From contig NZ_CP110396.1 of NCBI RefSeq assembly GCF_029910215.1, positions 1,302,001-1,366,000 of the forward strand: DNA of 64,000 bases, in the 5' to 3' direction. The first letter of the stretch is position 1. Every line of letters begins with the position of its first letter. The notes beneath the pieces were generated by a model that worked only from the letters and a program-made list of their open reading frames with translations, was not told the DNA's origin and made no database searches. This DNA comes from Paraburkholderia sp. D15 (lineage in GTDB: Bacteria > Pseudomonadota > Gammaproteobacteria > Burkholderiales > Burkholderiaceae). A program made the translations under genes and the position numbers. Shown here in pieces: positions 1 to 8,772 of the stretch.

Positions 1-1
1 C

Positions 2-1309
2 GATATCAATGGGTTCGGTATCCGAATAGGGGCAACCTCGAAAAGCTTTATTGTATATAAGCGGGTTGCCGGGGGCGCGCCGAAACGGGTGACCTTGGGC
101 AAATTTGGGCATATCACGGTTGCCGAGGCTCGCAAGCTGGCGGCGCAAAAATTGTCTGAACTGACCCATGGTGTTGATCCGAACAAGACTAAAAAAGAAA
201 AGAAGCAGGTAGAAAAACAAGAGAAAGCACAAGCTACTACTCATACGACTCAGACCGTGCGTTGGGTTCTCGATACCTACAAAGAAAAACATATCGAAGG
301 AAATAAGAAAGGCCGTCACGGCACTCTTCGCAGCGTCAATTACACATACGATTACTTTGACGAACGAGAACTTACACTACTGGAACAAGATAAAAAGACT
401 AAAGAATGGAAAATTAAGGGCGCTGCTACTCTTTCAAGCTGGCTTGACAGACCCTTTAGAAGTATCACACGCGAAGAAGTATTGAATCGCTTCGAAATGT
501 ATGAGCGTGCAAAGCCGACCCGAGTCAAGGGTAATATTCTGGCTCCGATTGTCAGAACTCATCAAGTCTCGTTCAAATTCATGAGTTCGGCTTTTAATTT
601 TGTGATTGCTCGTGAGAATCTTGCAATCACTGAAAACTACTACAACCCTTTTGACATTCTTAAAGCTTACAAAAAATGGAAGCCGACGAATGTACGCACT
701 AACTTTGTCGATGTTCGCAAGAAAGAATTCGGGGATTGGTGGAGCGCGGTTCTTAAATATGCAAAGCATAATCCAGTGATCAGTGACTATATTCTTTTTA
801 GCTTGCTGCAAGTTGGCCGAAGCATTGACATTGCACCACTTAAATTTGAAAACGTTGACTTTGAACTTGGGGAAGTTCGCTACTACTCCACCAAGAACAC
901 ACTTGATTATATTTTCCCCGTTACGAAGCTTGGCATGGAAATTTTGGAGCGTCGCAAAAAAGAGAAGATAAACGATTATGTGTTTGGCTATCACGACAGC
1001 AAGGTCGGCCATGTAACGCAAGATGCGAAAGCCCATTTTGCCAACATAGCTAAAAATTGCGGTAAGCTCATCACTCACCATGATTTGCGCAGAACGTGGG
1101 GCACGAGCGCACGGCTTCAGAAGATTGATGAGAGAACAATCAATTTTCTGCTCAAGCACAAGGCAACTGATATTAACAAGCACTACCTTATGCAGCACTA
1201 CGACGAAATCAAGGAAGCTCTTCAAGCCGTTGAAGATCTCTTTGTGCAAAAAGGTATAGAAGCTATGCAGACGACAGAAACAACAGAAGATAACAAGGAA
1301 GCGGCATGA
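2..1309 (+). CDS. Tyrosine recombinase (phage/ICE-type integrase), 5' truncated by window edge
   Basis: The frame is open from base 2, and the residues before the first possible start (GTG at 89) already look like the N-terminal arm-binding domain of DUF4102-type integrases, so the true start lies left of the window. The C-terminal half has the tyrosine recombinase catalytic set: an Arg in LLQVGRS, a Lys in STKNT, HHDLRR (the HxxR box, near base 1080), a second His in LLKHK and the nucleophile region KHYLMQHY. Such enzymes integrate and excise genomic islands, ICEs and phages by site-specific recombination, usually at tRNA genes. The stop overlaps the next start (ATGA), so the two genes are coupled. 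The att site is not visible. The family call is firm; the element it mobilises is inferred. Confidence 0.93.
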   Translation, partial: DINGFGIRIGATSKSFIVYKRVAGGAPKRVTLGKFGHITVAEARKLAAQKLSELTHGVDPNKTKKEKKQVEKQEKAQATTHTTQTVRWVLDTYKEKHIEGNKKGRHGTLRSVNYTYDYFDERELTLLEQDKKTKEWKIKGAATLSSWLDRPFRSITREEVLNRFEMYERAKPTRVKGNILAPIVRTHQVSFKFMSSAFNFVIARENLAITENYYNPFDILKAYKKWKPTNVRTNFVDVRKKEFGDWWSAVLKYAKHNPVISDYILFSLLQVGRSIDIAPLKFENVDFELGEVRYYSTKNTLDYIFPVTKLGMEILERRKKEKINDYVFGYHDSKVGHVTQDAKAHFANIAKNCGKLITHHDLRRTWGTSARLQKIDERTINFLLKHKATDINKHYLMQHYDEIKEALQAVEDLFVQKGIEAMQTTETTEDNKEAA

Positions 1310-2172
1310 ATTCAGACGAGTTGCTTTTCAAACTGGGCAATCTTGACCCCGACACTCCTTTGACTGCAAAAGATTTGATTGCAGTAATTGAAGCTCTGAA
1401 GCCCGTAAAAAGTGAGAAGCAAATTCGTGTTATGGACACCGATGCTGTTCTTTCAACTGAGCAAGTTGCAGACTGGATCGGTGAATCTGTTCATACACTC
1501 GAAAAGTGGCGAGTAACTGGAGGCGGCCCAAAATTCATTAAGAAGCCGAAAAATATTGGCTACAAGTCAAGCGAAGTGAAAAAGTGGCTCGACAATCTGA
1601 CTGTTTCAAGCACGGCAGAATTCAGGACGAAGATTCGTAAGCTCGAAGGTTTTATGTTCGCCTCTTCAACCCCTCTAATGATTTACGGAGACTTGCGAGT
1701 AGATTTTTTCGAGTCGCTTGCAATGAGCGAGGAGCCGGACGGCTTTCTTCTGGTCTCCAACGAATACTACGATTTGCCGCAAAATAATTTGACAGCATGG
1801 ATTGCCGATCAACTTCCTTATGTTTCCCTAGCAAAGCTTCTCGCTCAGGTGGAAGAGTTCATTGATCTTGGGGGTGATCTCAATCAGGTATCGGCACGAT
1901 TGATTGGGGACGAGTTGCAGACCTACACGACTGCACACGTGCTCGCCACCTATGAAGGTAATGACCCTGAGTTTCCTTCTTTCGCGACTGCCCTGCTTGC
2001 GCAAGGCATGAAGGTGGACATTGCCAACAAGGAGGGGCAGACAGCGCTTGATATCCACCCTAATGATTTGTTCCGTCAGGCCGTTAACGCATATAACCTG
2101 CACGGCAAGCTCCAGGCGTTGCCAGTGAAGGAAACCACTCCTTCCTCAAACAGGGACGGCGGCAAGCTCTAA
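1306..2172 (+). CDS. AlpA/excisionase-like HTH protein with unknown C-terminal region
   Basis: This 288-residue protein starts inside the integrase stop codon. Residues 48-100 form a MerR/AlpA-type helix-turn-helix: LSTEQVADWIGESVHTLEKW, then a GGGP turn, a basic stretch and a KKWLDN end, the usual layout of helix-turn-helix 17 domains. In integrase neighbours such domains act as excisionases or as regulators of the integrase, and I infer that here. Residues 200-280 contain a short stretch with weak ankyrin-like character (ALLAQGMKVDIANKEGQTAL). The protein is much longer than a plain AlpA (about 70-90 residues), so the C-terminal part adds something I cannot identify. Confidence 0.75.
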   Translation: MNSDELLFKLGNLDPDTPLTAKDLIAVIEALKPVKSEKQIRVMDTDAVLSTEQVADWIGESVHTLEKWRVTGGGPKFIKKPKNIGYKSSEVKKWLDNLTVSSTAEFRTKIRKLEGFMFASSTPLMIYGDLRVDFFESLAMSEEPDGFLLVSNEYYDLPQNNLTAWIADQLPYVSLAKLLAQVEEFIDLGGDLNQVSARLIGDELQTYTTAHVLATYEGNDPEFPSFATALLAQGMKVDIANKEGQTALDIHPNDLFRQAVNAYNLHGKLQALPVKETTPSSNRDGGKL

Positions 2173-2179
2173 GGACTGT

Positions 2180-2827
2180 ATGACCCAAGAATATATCCAA
2201 GGCATAGACGACACATTTGACCTTCTCACTGCTTGCTACTCGCAGAAGCCATGGGGAACGGAAAAATTCAAAGACTGGTTCAAAACCCGCCACATGCTTC
2301 TGAGCGCTCTTCGCTACATGAGGAAGACCGAACGCGAGGAATATTTCTACGAGTGGCTTTATATTGCCGCTGATGCCCTGCCCGAGCCAGAGGCGACCAA
2401 CGTTTTCAACGCGATTATCCCTGAGCTTGTGCTAGCCGGAAGTGAGTCAGTGATTTCATTCATTGCTCTGCAAACGAAGCGCAAGATCAAAGTGGACAGT
2501 GCATACGTTCTCAGAATCTACATGTCACCGTTTGCCGAGAATTCGCTTGAACAGATTGGCAAAGGAAGTGCACCATGGAAGGCTGCGAACCGCAACTTGA
2601 AGGATGTGGGGGTTGATTTCTCAATCCCTTACGACGACGACACGACTGCCGCCAGCTTTCTCGCTTCCTATGAATTGGAAGACGAAGACGACGAGGAAGA
2701 AGAAGCTCTTTATCGCTCACTCGTTGAGTCGTTCGGGCAGTGCGCAGACCTGTCCCCCGGCCTATCTGTAGAGGGCGCCAACCCGATCTTCAGGGAGATA
2801 GTTCATTCGCTATCCACTGCAAGATGA
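2180..2827 (+). CDS. Hypothetical protein of the integrase operon
   Basis: The protein has 215 residues and resembles no family I recognise. It begins 7 bp after the previous stop, with AAGGA just upstream of the ATG. It is mostly helical and ends in a very acidic stretch around residues 165-180 (EDEDDEEEE). There is no signal peptide or membrane segment. A strong terminator follows at 2900, so the integrase, HTH gene and this gene probably form one transcript separate from the defence operon. Confidence 0.7.
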   Translation: MTQEYIQGIDDTFDLLTACYSQKPWGTEKFKDWFKTRHMLLSALRYMRKTEREEYFYEWLYIAADALPEPEATNVFNAIIPELVLAGSESVISFIALQTKRKIKVDSAYVLRIYMSPFAENSLEQIGKGSAPWKAANRNLKDVGVDFSIPYDDDTTAASFLASYELEDEDDEEEEALYRSLVESFGQCADLSPGLSVEGANPIFREIVHSLSTAR

Positions 2828-2899
2828 GCAGCGCGTCGATCTGCGGTTCCCAGTAAAAAACCGCCTCCAATCAGGCTGCGCGATCAACTATCATATGAT

Positions 2900-2930
2900 A
2901 CGGCTAACATTGGACGGTTAGCCGTTTTTG
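2900..2930 (+). terminator. Rho-independent terminator closing the integrase operon
   Basis: A perfect 9-bp stem ACGGCTAAC / GTTAGCCGT with an 8-base loop is followed by TTTTT. It separates the integrase operon from the restriction operon at 3005. Confidence 0.88.
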
Positions 2931-3004
2931 CTTATAGGCCAAAGCGCCGCCAGATACCAATCGGCCCTGATAACTAGAGACCTGAGAACACGAAGCGGAA
3001 CAAC

Positions 3005-5677
3005 ATGAACATTGCACAGATCGAAGAAAACGTTCGTCAGGTTTTGCTGAATTCTTCCCAAGAAGACTTCATTTTTGATCTTTTGCTTGCCTATAACAAA
3101 CCAAAGGCTTCGATTACACGACTGCAAGCGACGGGCAATGGAACATACAACCTCTCAAAGGTCGAAAATCGTGTTCTCTGGAAAAACAATCTGCTGTTCA
3201 TTGCCACCACTAAACAAAATCTAGAAGAACAACTACTTGAAGCACGCGACGAGCCGGCCGTCGAGCGGAATAAGCCGCGTTTTTTGGTCGCCACTGACTT
3301 CAATAAGCTATTTGCTATAGACAGCAAGACGGAAGAAGAGCTCAACATTGCTTTCGTAGAACTTCAAAAGCACTTCGCATTTTTCCTTCCGTGGGCAGGT
3401 TTCGAAAAGAAGGCGCAGCACGTCGCTGACAATCCAGCCGATGTCAAAGCCGCTGAGAAAATGGCGAAGCTTTTCGACATACTCAAGGTTGACAACCCGG
3501 CAAGCGACCCGGCTTCCACCCACGGCCTGAATGTGTTTTTGTCACGACTCCTTTTCTGTTTCTTTGCAGAAGATACGGAGATATTTCCGAAGGATCTCTT
3601 TAGTGCAAGCGTCCAGGCTCACACATCTGAGGACGGGGACGACCTAGCCGAATACTTGCAAACCTTGTTCAAGGTATTGAACACTGCTGATCGCAGCAGG
3701 GGCCCCGCTTATCTAAGAGAATTTCCGTATGTGAACGGCGGATTGTTTGCAGACGAACACCCCATCCCAAAATTTTCTAGACGTTCACGCAACATATTAA
3801 TTGAGTGCGGATCGGAGCTTAACTGGTCGGAGATCAATCCCGATATCTTCGGGTCCATGATTCAGGCAGTAGTTGATGTCGATCAACGCGGCAGCATGGG
3901 CATGCATTACACCTCAGTCACCAACATCATGAAAGTGATTGAGCCGTTGTTTTTGATCGACCTCTATGAAGAATTTGAGCGCAGTAAAAACAGCACAAAG
4001 CGTCTTAACGAATTGCTGATTCGTCTCGCCAAGATACGCATCTTCGACCCCGCATGCGGCTCGGGAAATTTCCTTATTATCGCTTACAAGGAACTTCGTC
4101 GACTCGAAATGGAGATTTTCAAACAGCTTGACGAGCTAAACAAGCAAAGTGGGCTCGCCCTCTCCGGCGTTCGTTTGTCGCAGTTTTATGGCATAGAACT
4201 GGACGATTTCGCCCACGAAGTTGCTTTGCTATCTCTGTGGCTCGCTGAGCACCAAATGAATCTTGTATCTCTCAAGCGTTTCGGCCGTACCCACCCTACC
4301 CTCCCGTTGCAGCCAAGCGGCAATGTCGTATGCGGCGATGCTACCGTGCTCAACTGGAAAACCGTCTGTGCTACCGACGACGAAACAGAGACATACATCC
4401 TCGGCAATCCGCCCTATCTTGGTTCTAAGAAACAAAGTGCCGAACAGAAACGCGCCATCGCCTCTATATTTGCCCACAGCCGCGACTACAAGAATCTGGA
4501 TTTTATAGCATGCTGGTTTTATCTAGCAGCGCAATATGTAGCCGGTAGCAAAGCCAAAGCAGGCTTTGTCACCACCAACTCGGTTGTTCAAGGCGACCAG
4601 GTGTCGCTTCTCTGGCCGCATATCTTTGCGCTAGGCATTGAGATCGATTTCGCACACCAAAGCTTCAAGTGGGGAAACAATGCCAAAAATACGGCAGGCG
4701 TCAGTTGCGCCATCGTTGGTCTAAGAGACCAGTCCAAGCAGCCAAAGTGGATCTACCTCCAAGACCGGCGACTGCCAGCGAAAAATATCGGACCGTATCT
4801 AACGGATGCCTCCAACGCGATAATCGCGAAGTGCAACCGTGTCCTGTCTGACATACCTGAAATGGTCTATGGCAACATGCCGCTAGACAAAGGCTATCTG
4901 AAGCTTGAAAGAGACGAAAAAGATGCTTTGTTGAAAGACTACCCTTCGGCCCAAAAATTTATACGCAAACTTACTGGCGGAAACGAATTTCTCTATAACA
5001 TGGAGAAGTGGTGTCTATGGATTGAGGACGACCAACTCAAAGATGCTCTGAACATTCCCCCTATCGCAGAGCGAGTCGCACTGGTCAGGCAATTCCGCCT
5101 CGAAGGTGGGGACGTCGCTAGGACGCTGGTTAATCGCTCGCACCAATTTCGCTATCGGCATACAGCCAAATCCTCATTCATGTTAGTGCCGTGCACGTCA
5201 TCGGAGCGCCGTGACTATCTACAGGTCGGGTTTTACGACTCCACTCATATTGCGATACATTCTGCGCAGGTAATCTACGACAGCGATCCTTACATTTTTG
5301 GCGTAGTTTCCTCGCGGTTGCACATGCTATGGACGAAGGCAACTTGCGGCACATTGGATTCCCGAATCCGGTATTCGAACGTTATTGCATACAACAATTT
5401 TCCCTTCCCCGAGATCCCCGACGCGGTTCGGGAGAAAATAAGAAAATGCGTATTTAAGATATTAGCTATACGCGAAAACTATCCAGAGATGGTGATCGCT
5501 AACCTCTACGATCCCACACTTATGCCCGTGCCTCTTTTACAGGCCCACCGCGAAATGGATGAACTCGTGGAAGGATGCTATCAGAACAAACCGTTCCAAA
5601 ACGACGAAGAGCGACTGAAAGCCCTCTTTAAATTGTATGAGCATATGACGGAGAACGAAGTTGCCCAATATCGTTGA
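3005..5677 (+). CDS. Class I SAM-dependent N6-adenine DNA methyltransferase, MmeI/YeeA family
   Basis: This large 890-residue protein should methylate adenine in a specific DNA site. Motif I is DPACGSGNF near residue 350 and the catalytic motif IV is GNPPYLG near residue 467. The approximately 340 residues before motif I, and the region after motif IV that includes a likely target-recognition segment, match the domain order of MmeI-type (type IIL) enzymes. I do not see the D-(E/D)xK nuclease signature of MmeI in the N-terminus (residues 15-70), so it looks like a methylase-only member, as YeeA of Bacillus subtilis is thought to be. It heads a five-gene operon; the helicase start overlaps its end by 17 bp. 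Cleavage would then be supplied by downstream genes (inference). Confidence 0.92.
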   Translation: MNIAQIEENVRQVLLNSSQEDFIFDLLLAYNKPKASITRLQATGNGTYNLSKVENRVLWKNNLLFIATTKQNLEEQLLEARDEPAVERNKPRFLVATDFNKLFAIDSKTEEELNIAFVELQKHFAFFLPWAGFEKKAQHVADNPADVKAAEKMAKLFDILKVDNPASDPASTHGLNVFLSRLLFCFFAEDTEIFPKDLFSASVQAHTSEDGDDLAEYLQTLFKVLNTADRSRGPAYLREFPYVNGGLFADEHPIPKFSRRSRNILIECGSELNWSEINPDIFGSMIQAVVDVDQRGSMGMHYTSVTNIMKVIEPLFLIDLYEEFERSKNSTKRLNELLIRLAKIRIFDPACGSGNFLIIAYKELRRLEMEIFKQLDELNKQSGLALSGVRLSQFYGIELDDFAHEVALLSLWLAEHQMNLVSLKRFGRTHPTLPLQPSGNVVCGDATVLNWKTVCATDDETETYILGNPPYLGSKKQSAEQKRAIASIFAHSRDYKNLDFIACWFYLAAQYVAGSKAKAGFVTTNSVVQGDQVSLLWPHIFALGIEIDFAHQSFKWGNNAKNTAGVSCAIVGLRDQSKQPKWIYLQDRRLPAKNIGPYLTDASNAIIAKCNRVLSDIPEMVYGNMPLDKGYLKLERDEKDALLKDYPSAQKFIRKLTGGNEFLYNMEKWCLWIEDDQLKDALNIPPIAERVALVRQFRLEGGDVARTLVNRSHQFRYRHTAKSSFMLVPCTSSERRDYLQVGFYDSTHIAIHSAQVIYDSDPYIFGVVSSRLHMLWTKATCGTLDSRIRYSNVIAYNNFPFPEIPDAVREKIRKCVFKILAIRENYPEMVIANLYDPTLMPVPLLQAHREMDELVEGCYQNKPFQNDEERLKALFKLYEHMTENEVAQYR

Positions 5678-7580
5678 AGTAGCCTACGAGCAGACAGGAC
5701 AAAGCACCAATATCAACGATATGGGCATGCGTGATATGCAGGCCCGTGCTTACGAGGCGAGACATAATCAATATCTCTTGCTGAAGGCACCGCCCGCTTC
5801 GGGCAAGAGCCGCGCGCTTATGTTCCTCGCGCTGGACAAGCTGCGCAATCAAGGCGTCAAGAAGGCGATTATTGCGGTTCCAGAGCGCTCCATTGGCGCC
5901 TCGTTCGATTCAACGCCACTCTCCAAATACGGCTTCTTTGAAGACTGGATCGTCAACCCCAAGAGCAACCTCTGCACACCTGGGGGCGACGGCAGCAAGG
6001 TGAAATACTTTGTTGACTTCATGGCCGGAGCAGACCAGATATTGGTTTGCACCCATGCCACTTTGCGGTTTGCGTGCGAGGCAATGGAAGACGACGTATT
6101 CAACGACTGCTTGCTCGCTATTGATGAATTTCATCACGTTTCGGCTGACGCGGACAACCGCCTAGGATTCCTGCTGCGCGGCGTAATGCAGAACTCGACT
6201 GCACATGTCATTGCAATGACCGGGTCTTACTTTCGAGGCGACAGCATTCCCGTGCTGTTGCCGGAGGACGAAGCACGATTTACCAAAGTAACTTACAACT
6301 ACTATGAGCAACTCAACGGATACACCTACCTGAAATCTTTGGGAATTGGATACCACTTCTACAAGCGGCAATATCTGACAGCGATACCGGAAATCCTAGA
6401 CACTGACAAAAAAACTATTCTTCATATTCCGAGCGTGCGCTCCGGTGAATCAACCCAAGATAAGTATCGGGAAGTTGACGAAATCATTGGCAAAATCGGG
6501 CATGTTGAATTTCAAGATCAGAACACCGGGCTACTTCACGTCAAGCGAAGTTCAGACGGCAAGATTATCAAAGTTGCTGATCTCGTGTTTGACGAGCCAA
6601 AAGCGCGTGACCGTATCGTCGCATTCCTGCGCAGTGTGAAATCTCCCGATGACTTGGACCTGGTAATTGCGCTTGGCATGGCAAAGGAAGGTTTCGATTG
6701 GTCGTTTTGTGAACACGCATTGACCGTTGGCTATCGTGGCTCGCTGACTGAGATCATTCAAATCATCGGCCGCTGCACGCGCGATAGCAGCAACAAAACG
6801 CATGCTCAGTTCACGAACTTGATTGCAGAGCCGGACGCAACCGACGATCTGGTTAAGCTCTCTGTGAACAACATGCTGAAGGCGATCACCTGCTCCCTTC
6901 TCATGGAGCAGGTTCTTGCACCCAATTTCAAATTCAAGGCGAAGCTATCTGACGACGATAAAGCTGGCCCCGGAGAAGTGAAAATTGGAGGATTCAAGGA
7001 GCCAAAAACGAAGCGTGTCAAAGACATTCTTGAGTCCGATCTGAACGACTTGAAAGCTCAGATTCTCCAAGACGACACTATGATAAAGGCGATACCTGGA
7101 ACGGTAGACGCGGAAGTCATCAATAAGGTTCTCATTCCCAAAATCATCAAGCTGCGTTACCCGGACCTGTCGGACGAGGACGTAGAGTCCGTGCGTCAGC
7201 ATATCGTTGCCGACTCCGTTATTAAGGGCGGAGAGTTCAAGGAAGACGGGGACCGACGCTTCATTAAGATGGCAGGTAAGTTTGTCAATATTGACGATCT
7301 TCACATAGACTTGATTGACCAAGTGAACCCGTTCCAGGCCGCCTACGAAATCCTATCTAAGTCGGTTACTGCGAGCGTGCTCAAGGTCATACAAGAGACT
7401 ATCGAGGCCACTCGCATTGTCATGACCCCCGATGAGGCCGTGTTGCTTTGGCCGAAGATTAAGGAGTTCAACCGGATCAACGGGAGAGCACCGAATCAGC
7501 AATCGTCCGATCCGCTGGAGGCTCGTATGGGAGACGCCCTTATCTATATCAAGAACATGCGACGCAAGGAAGGCGTATGA
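5661..7580 (+). CDS. DEAD/DEAH-like SF2 helicase, restriction-system partner
   Basis: This 639-residue ATPase has Walker A APPASGKSRA near residue 45, a DEFH box (LLAIDEFHHV) near residue 152 replacing DEAD/DEAH, an SAT-like motif III AMTGS, and motif VI QIIGRCTRD near residue 366. This is the helicase core of restriction-type translocases. About 200 residues after the core have no recognised fold. The start is taken as TTG at 5661 because GGAG lies 7 bases upstream and the frame overlaps the methyltransferase; an ATG at 5721 is an alternative. It most likely translocates DNA for the neighbouring nucleases. The pairing with an MmeI-like methylase and a GIY-YIG protein resembles yeeABC of B. 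subtilis as I recall it. Confidence 0.88.
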   Translation: MPNIVEVAYEQTGQSTNINDMGMRDMQARAYEARHNQYLLLKAPPASGKSRALMFLALDKLRNQGVKKAIIAVPERSIGASFDSTPLSKYGFFEDWIVNPKSNLCTPGGDGSKVKYFVDFMAGADQILVCTHATLRFACEAMEDDVFNDCLLAIDEFHHVSADADNRLGFLLRGVMQNSTAHVIAMTGSYFRGDSIPVLLPEDEARFTKVTYNYYEQLNGYTYLKSLGIGYHFYKRQYLTAIPEILDTDKKTILHIPSVRSGESTQDKYREVDEIIGKIGHVEFQDQNTGLLHVKRSSDGKIIKVADLVFDEPKARDRIVAFLRSVKSPDDLDLVIALGMAKEGFDWSFCEHALTVGYRGSLTEIIQIIGRCTRDSSNKTHAQFTNLIAEPDATDDLVKLSVNNMLKAITCSLLMEQVLAPNFKFKAKLSDDDKAGPGEVKIGGFKEPKTKRVKDILESDLNDLKAQILQDDTMIKAIPGTVDAEVINKVLIPKIIKLRYPDLSDEDVESVRQHIVADSVIKGGEFKEDGDRRFIKMAGKFVNIDDLHIDLIDQVNPFQAAYEILSKSVTASVLKVIQETIEATRIVMTPDEAVLLWPKIKEFNRINGRAPNQQSSDPLEARMGDALIYIKNMRRKEGV

Positions 7581-8737
7581 AGCTTGAGGACCTTCTGAGG
7601 ATAGTCAGCGAGGACGATGACGGCCTTCTGGATGTGAAGCCGGCCAGCACCGGCGTTTTTTCGGCTGACGAACGGCTCGTCAATCTATTCAAGGAAATTG
7701 AGACTTTCTATCTGGAGAACGGCCGAGAGCCGGGAGGCGACACAGGCAACGTTCCCGAATTCAAGCTTTTTAGTCGTCTGTCGGGATTTCGGGAAAGCGC
7801 TGAAAAGTCGGAGTTGCTTCGTCCGTTTGATGAATACGGCTTGCTAGGTAAGCCCGTCGAAACAATACAGGACATTTTCACTGACGACAGCATGGGCCTC
7901 TTAGACACGGGACCAGACGATATCTTTACGTTCAGGCATGTGCCCAAGGACGTCGATCTACCTGACAGGATTGCGAAGCGCAAGCCATGTCCCGACTTCA
8001 AAGAATTTGAGCCGTTGTTTGCACAATGTCATGCCGAACTGAAAGACGGGACGAGAGAAGCTAGGGCGTTCACAGGCGAGCAGCAGATACGCGAGGGTCA
8101 TTTCTTCATTGTTCACGGGGTCATGGTCTACGTCGCACATGTGGGGGAGCCGGAGCGCATAGCGAAGAACGGAAAACTGAACGCTCGCCTTCGCTGCATA
8201 TATGAGAACGGCACGGAGTCAGATATCCTGCTTCGCTCTCTCGCACGCGAGCTATACAGAGATGAAGCTGGCCGCCGTATCCTGGATAGCAGAGACAAGG
8301 CACTCGAAGAGTTGGAAGGGATACAAGCGGAAGACAAGGAAGCAGGCCATATTTATGTTCTATCGTCACGAAGCACCCTTCCCGCCGTCACTGCTATCCC
8401 CAACCTTTTCAAGATCGGATTCACCAAAGGATCTGTTCAGGACCGCATAAAGAACGCAGAGCACGAGCCGACTTATCTTATGGCCCCGGTGAAGGTCGAG
8501 GCAGCATATCGTGCTTACAATATGAACGTCCACAAGTTCGAGACCCTGTTGCATACCTTCTTCGGCGAAAACTGTCTTGATATCACAGTCACCGACGACG
8601 CAGGCAAGAAGGCGGTTCCGCGAGAATGGTTCGTGGCACCGCTCCATATCATTGAAGCCGCTGTGCAGTTGCTTCAAAACGGTGAAATAGTTCATTACCG
8701 GTATGACGGTTTGACTGAAGACATCGTGCTTCGCTAA
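7577..8737 (+). CDS. GIY-YIG (T5orf172-type) nuclease-like protein
   Basis: The protein has 386 residues and starts in an ATGA overlap with the helicase. Residues 257-330 hold a T5orf172/GIY-YIG domain: HIYVLSS as strand 1, FKIGFTKG as the second GIY-YIG strand, an Arg in QDRI and a candidate catalytic Glu in KFETLLH. Nucleases of this family cut DNA with a single metal ion. The N-terminal 250 residues are unrecognised and may bind DNA or a partner. Because the methylase appears to lack a nuclease domain, this is a good candidate for the DNA-cutting subunit of the operon (inference). Confidence 0.85.
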   Translation: MKLEDLLRIVSEDDDGLLDVKPASTGVFSADERLVNLFKEIETFYLENGREPGGDTGNVPEFKLFSRLSGFRESAEKSELLRPFDEYGLLGKPVETIQDIFTDDSMGLLDTGPDDIFTFRHVPKDVDLPDRIAKRKPCPDFKEFEPLFAQCHAELKDGTREARAFTGEQQIREGHFFIVHGVMVYVAHVGEPERIAKNGKLNARLRCIYENGTESDILLRSLARELYRDEAGRRILDSRDKALEELEGIQAEDKEAGHIYVLSSRSTLPAVTAIPNLFKIGFTKGSVQDRIKNAEHEPTYLMAPVKVEAAYRAYNMNVHKFETLLHTFFGENCLDITVTDDAGKKAVPREWFVAPLHIIEAAVQLLQNGEIVHYRYDGLTEDIVLR

Positions 8738-8772
8738 CCAAGACACCTGACAAAAATATACTGAGGAAGACC

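Noticed and set aside
434..1249. Long open frame (271 codons) on the minus strand inside the integrase gene
   Set aside because: It lies wholly opposite the integrase catalytic domain, whose motifs are clear; the antisense product has no recognisable pattern.
4229..4508. Several 60-80-codon frames inside the large methylase gene
   Set aside because: They lie in alternate frames of a gene with clear motifs and have no ribosome sites.
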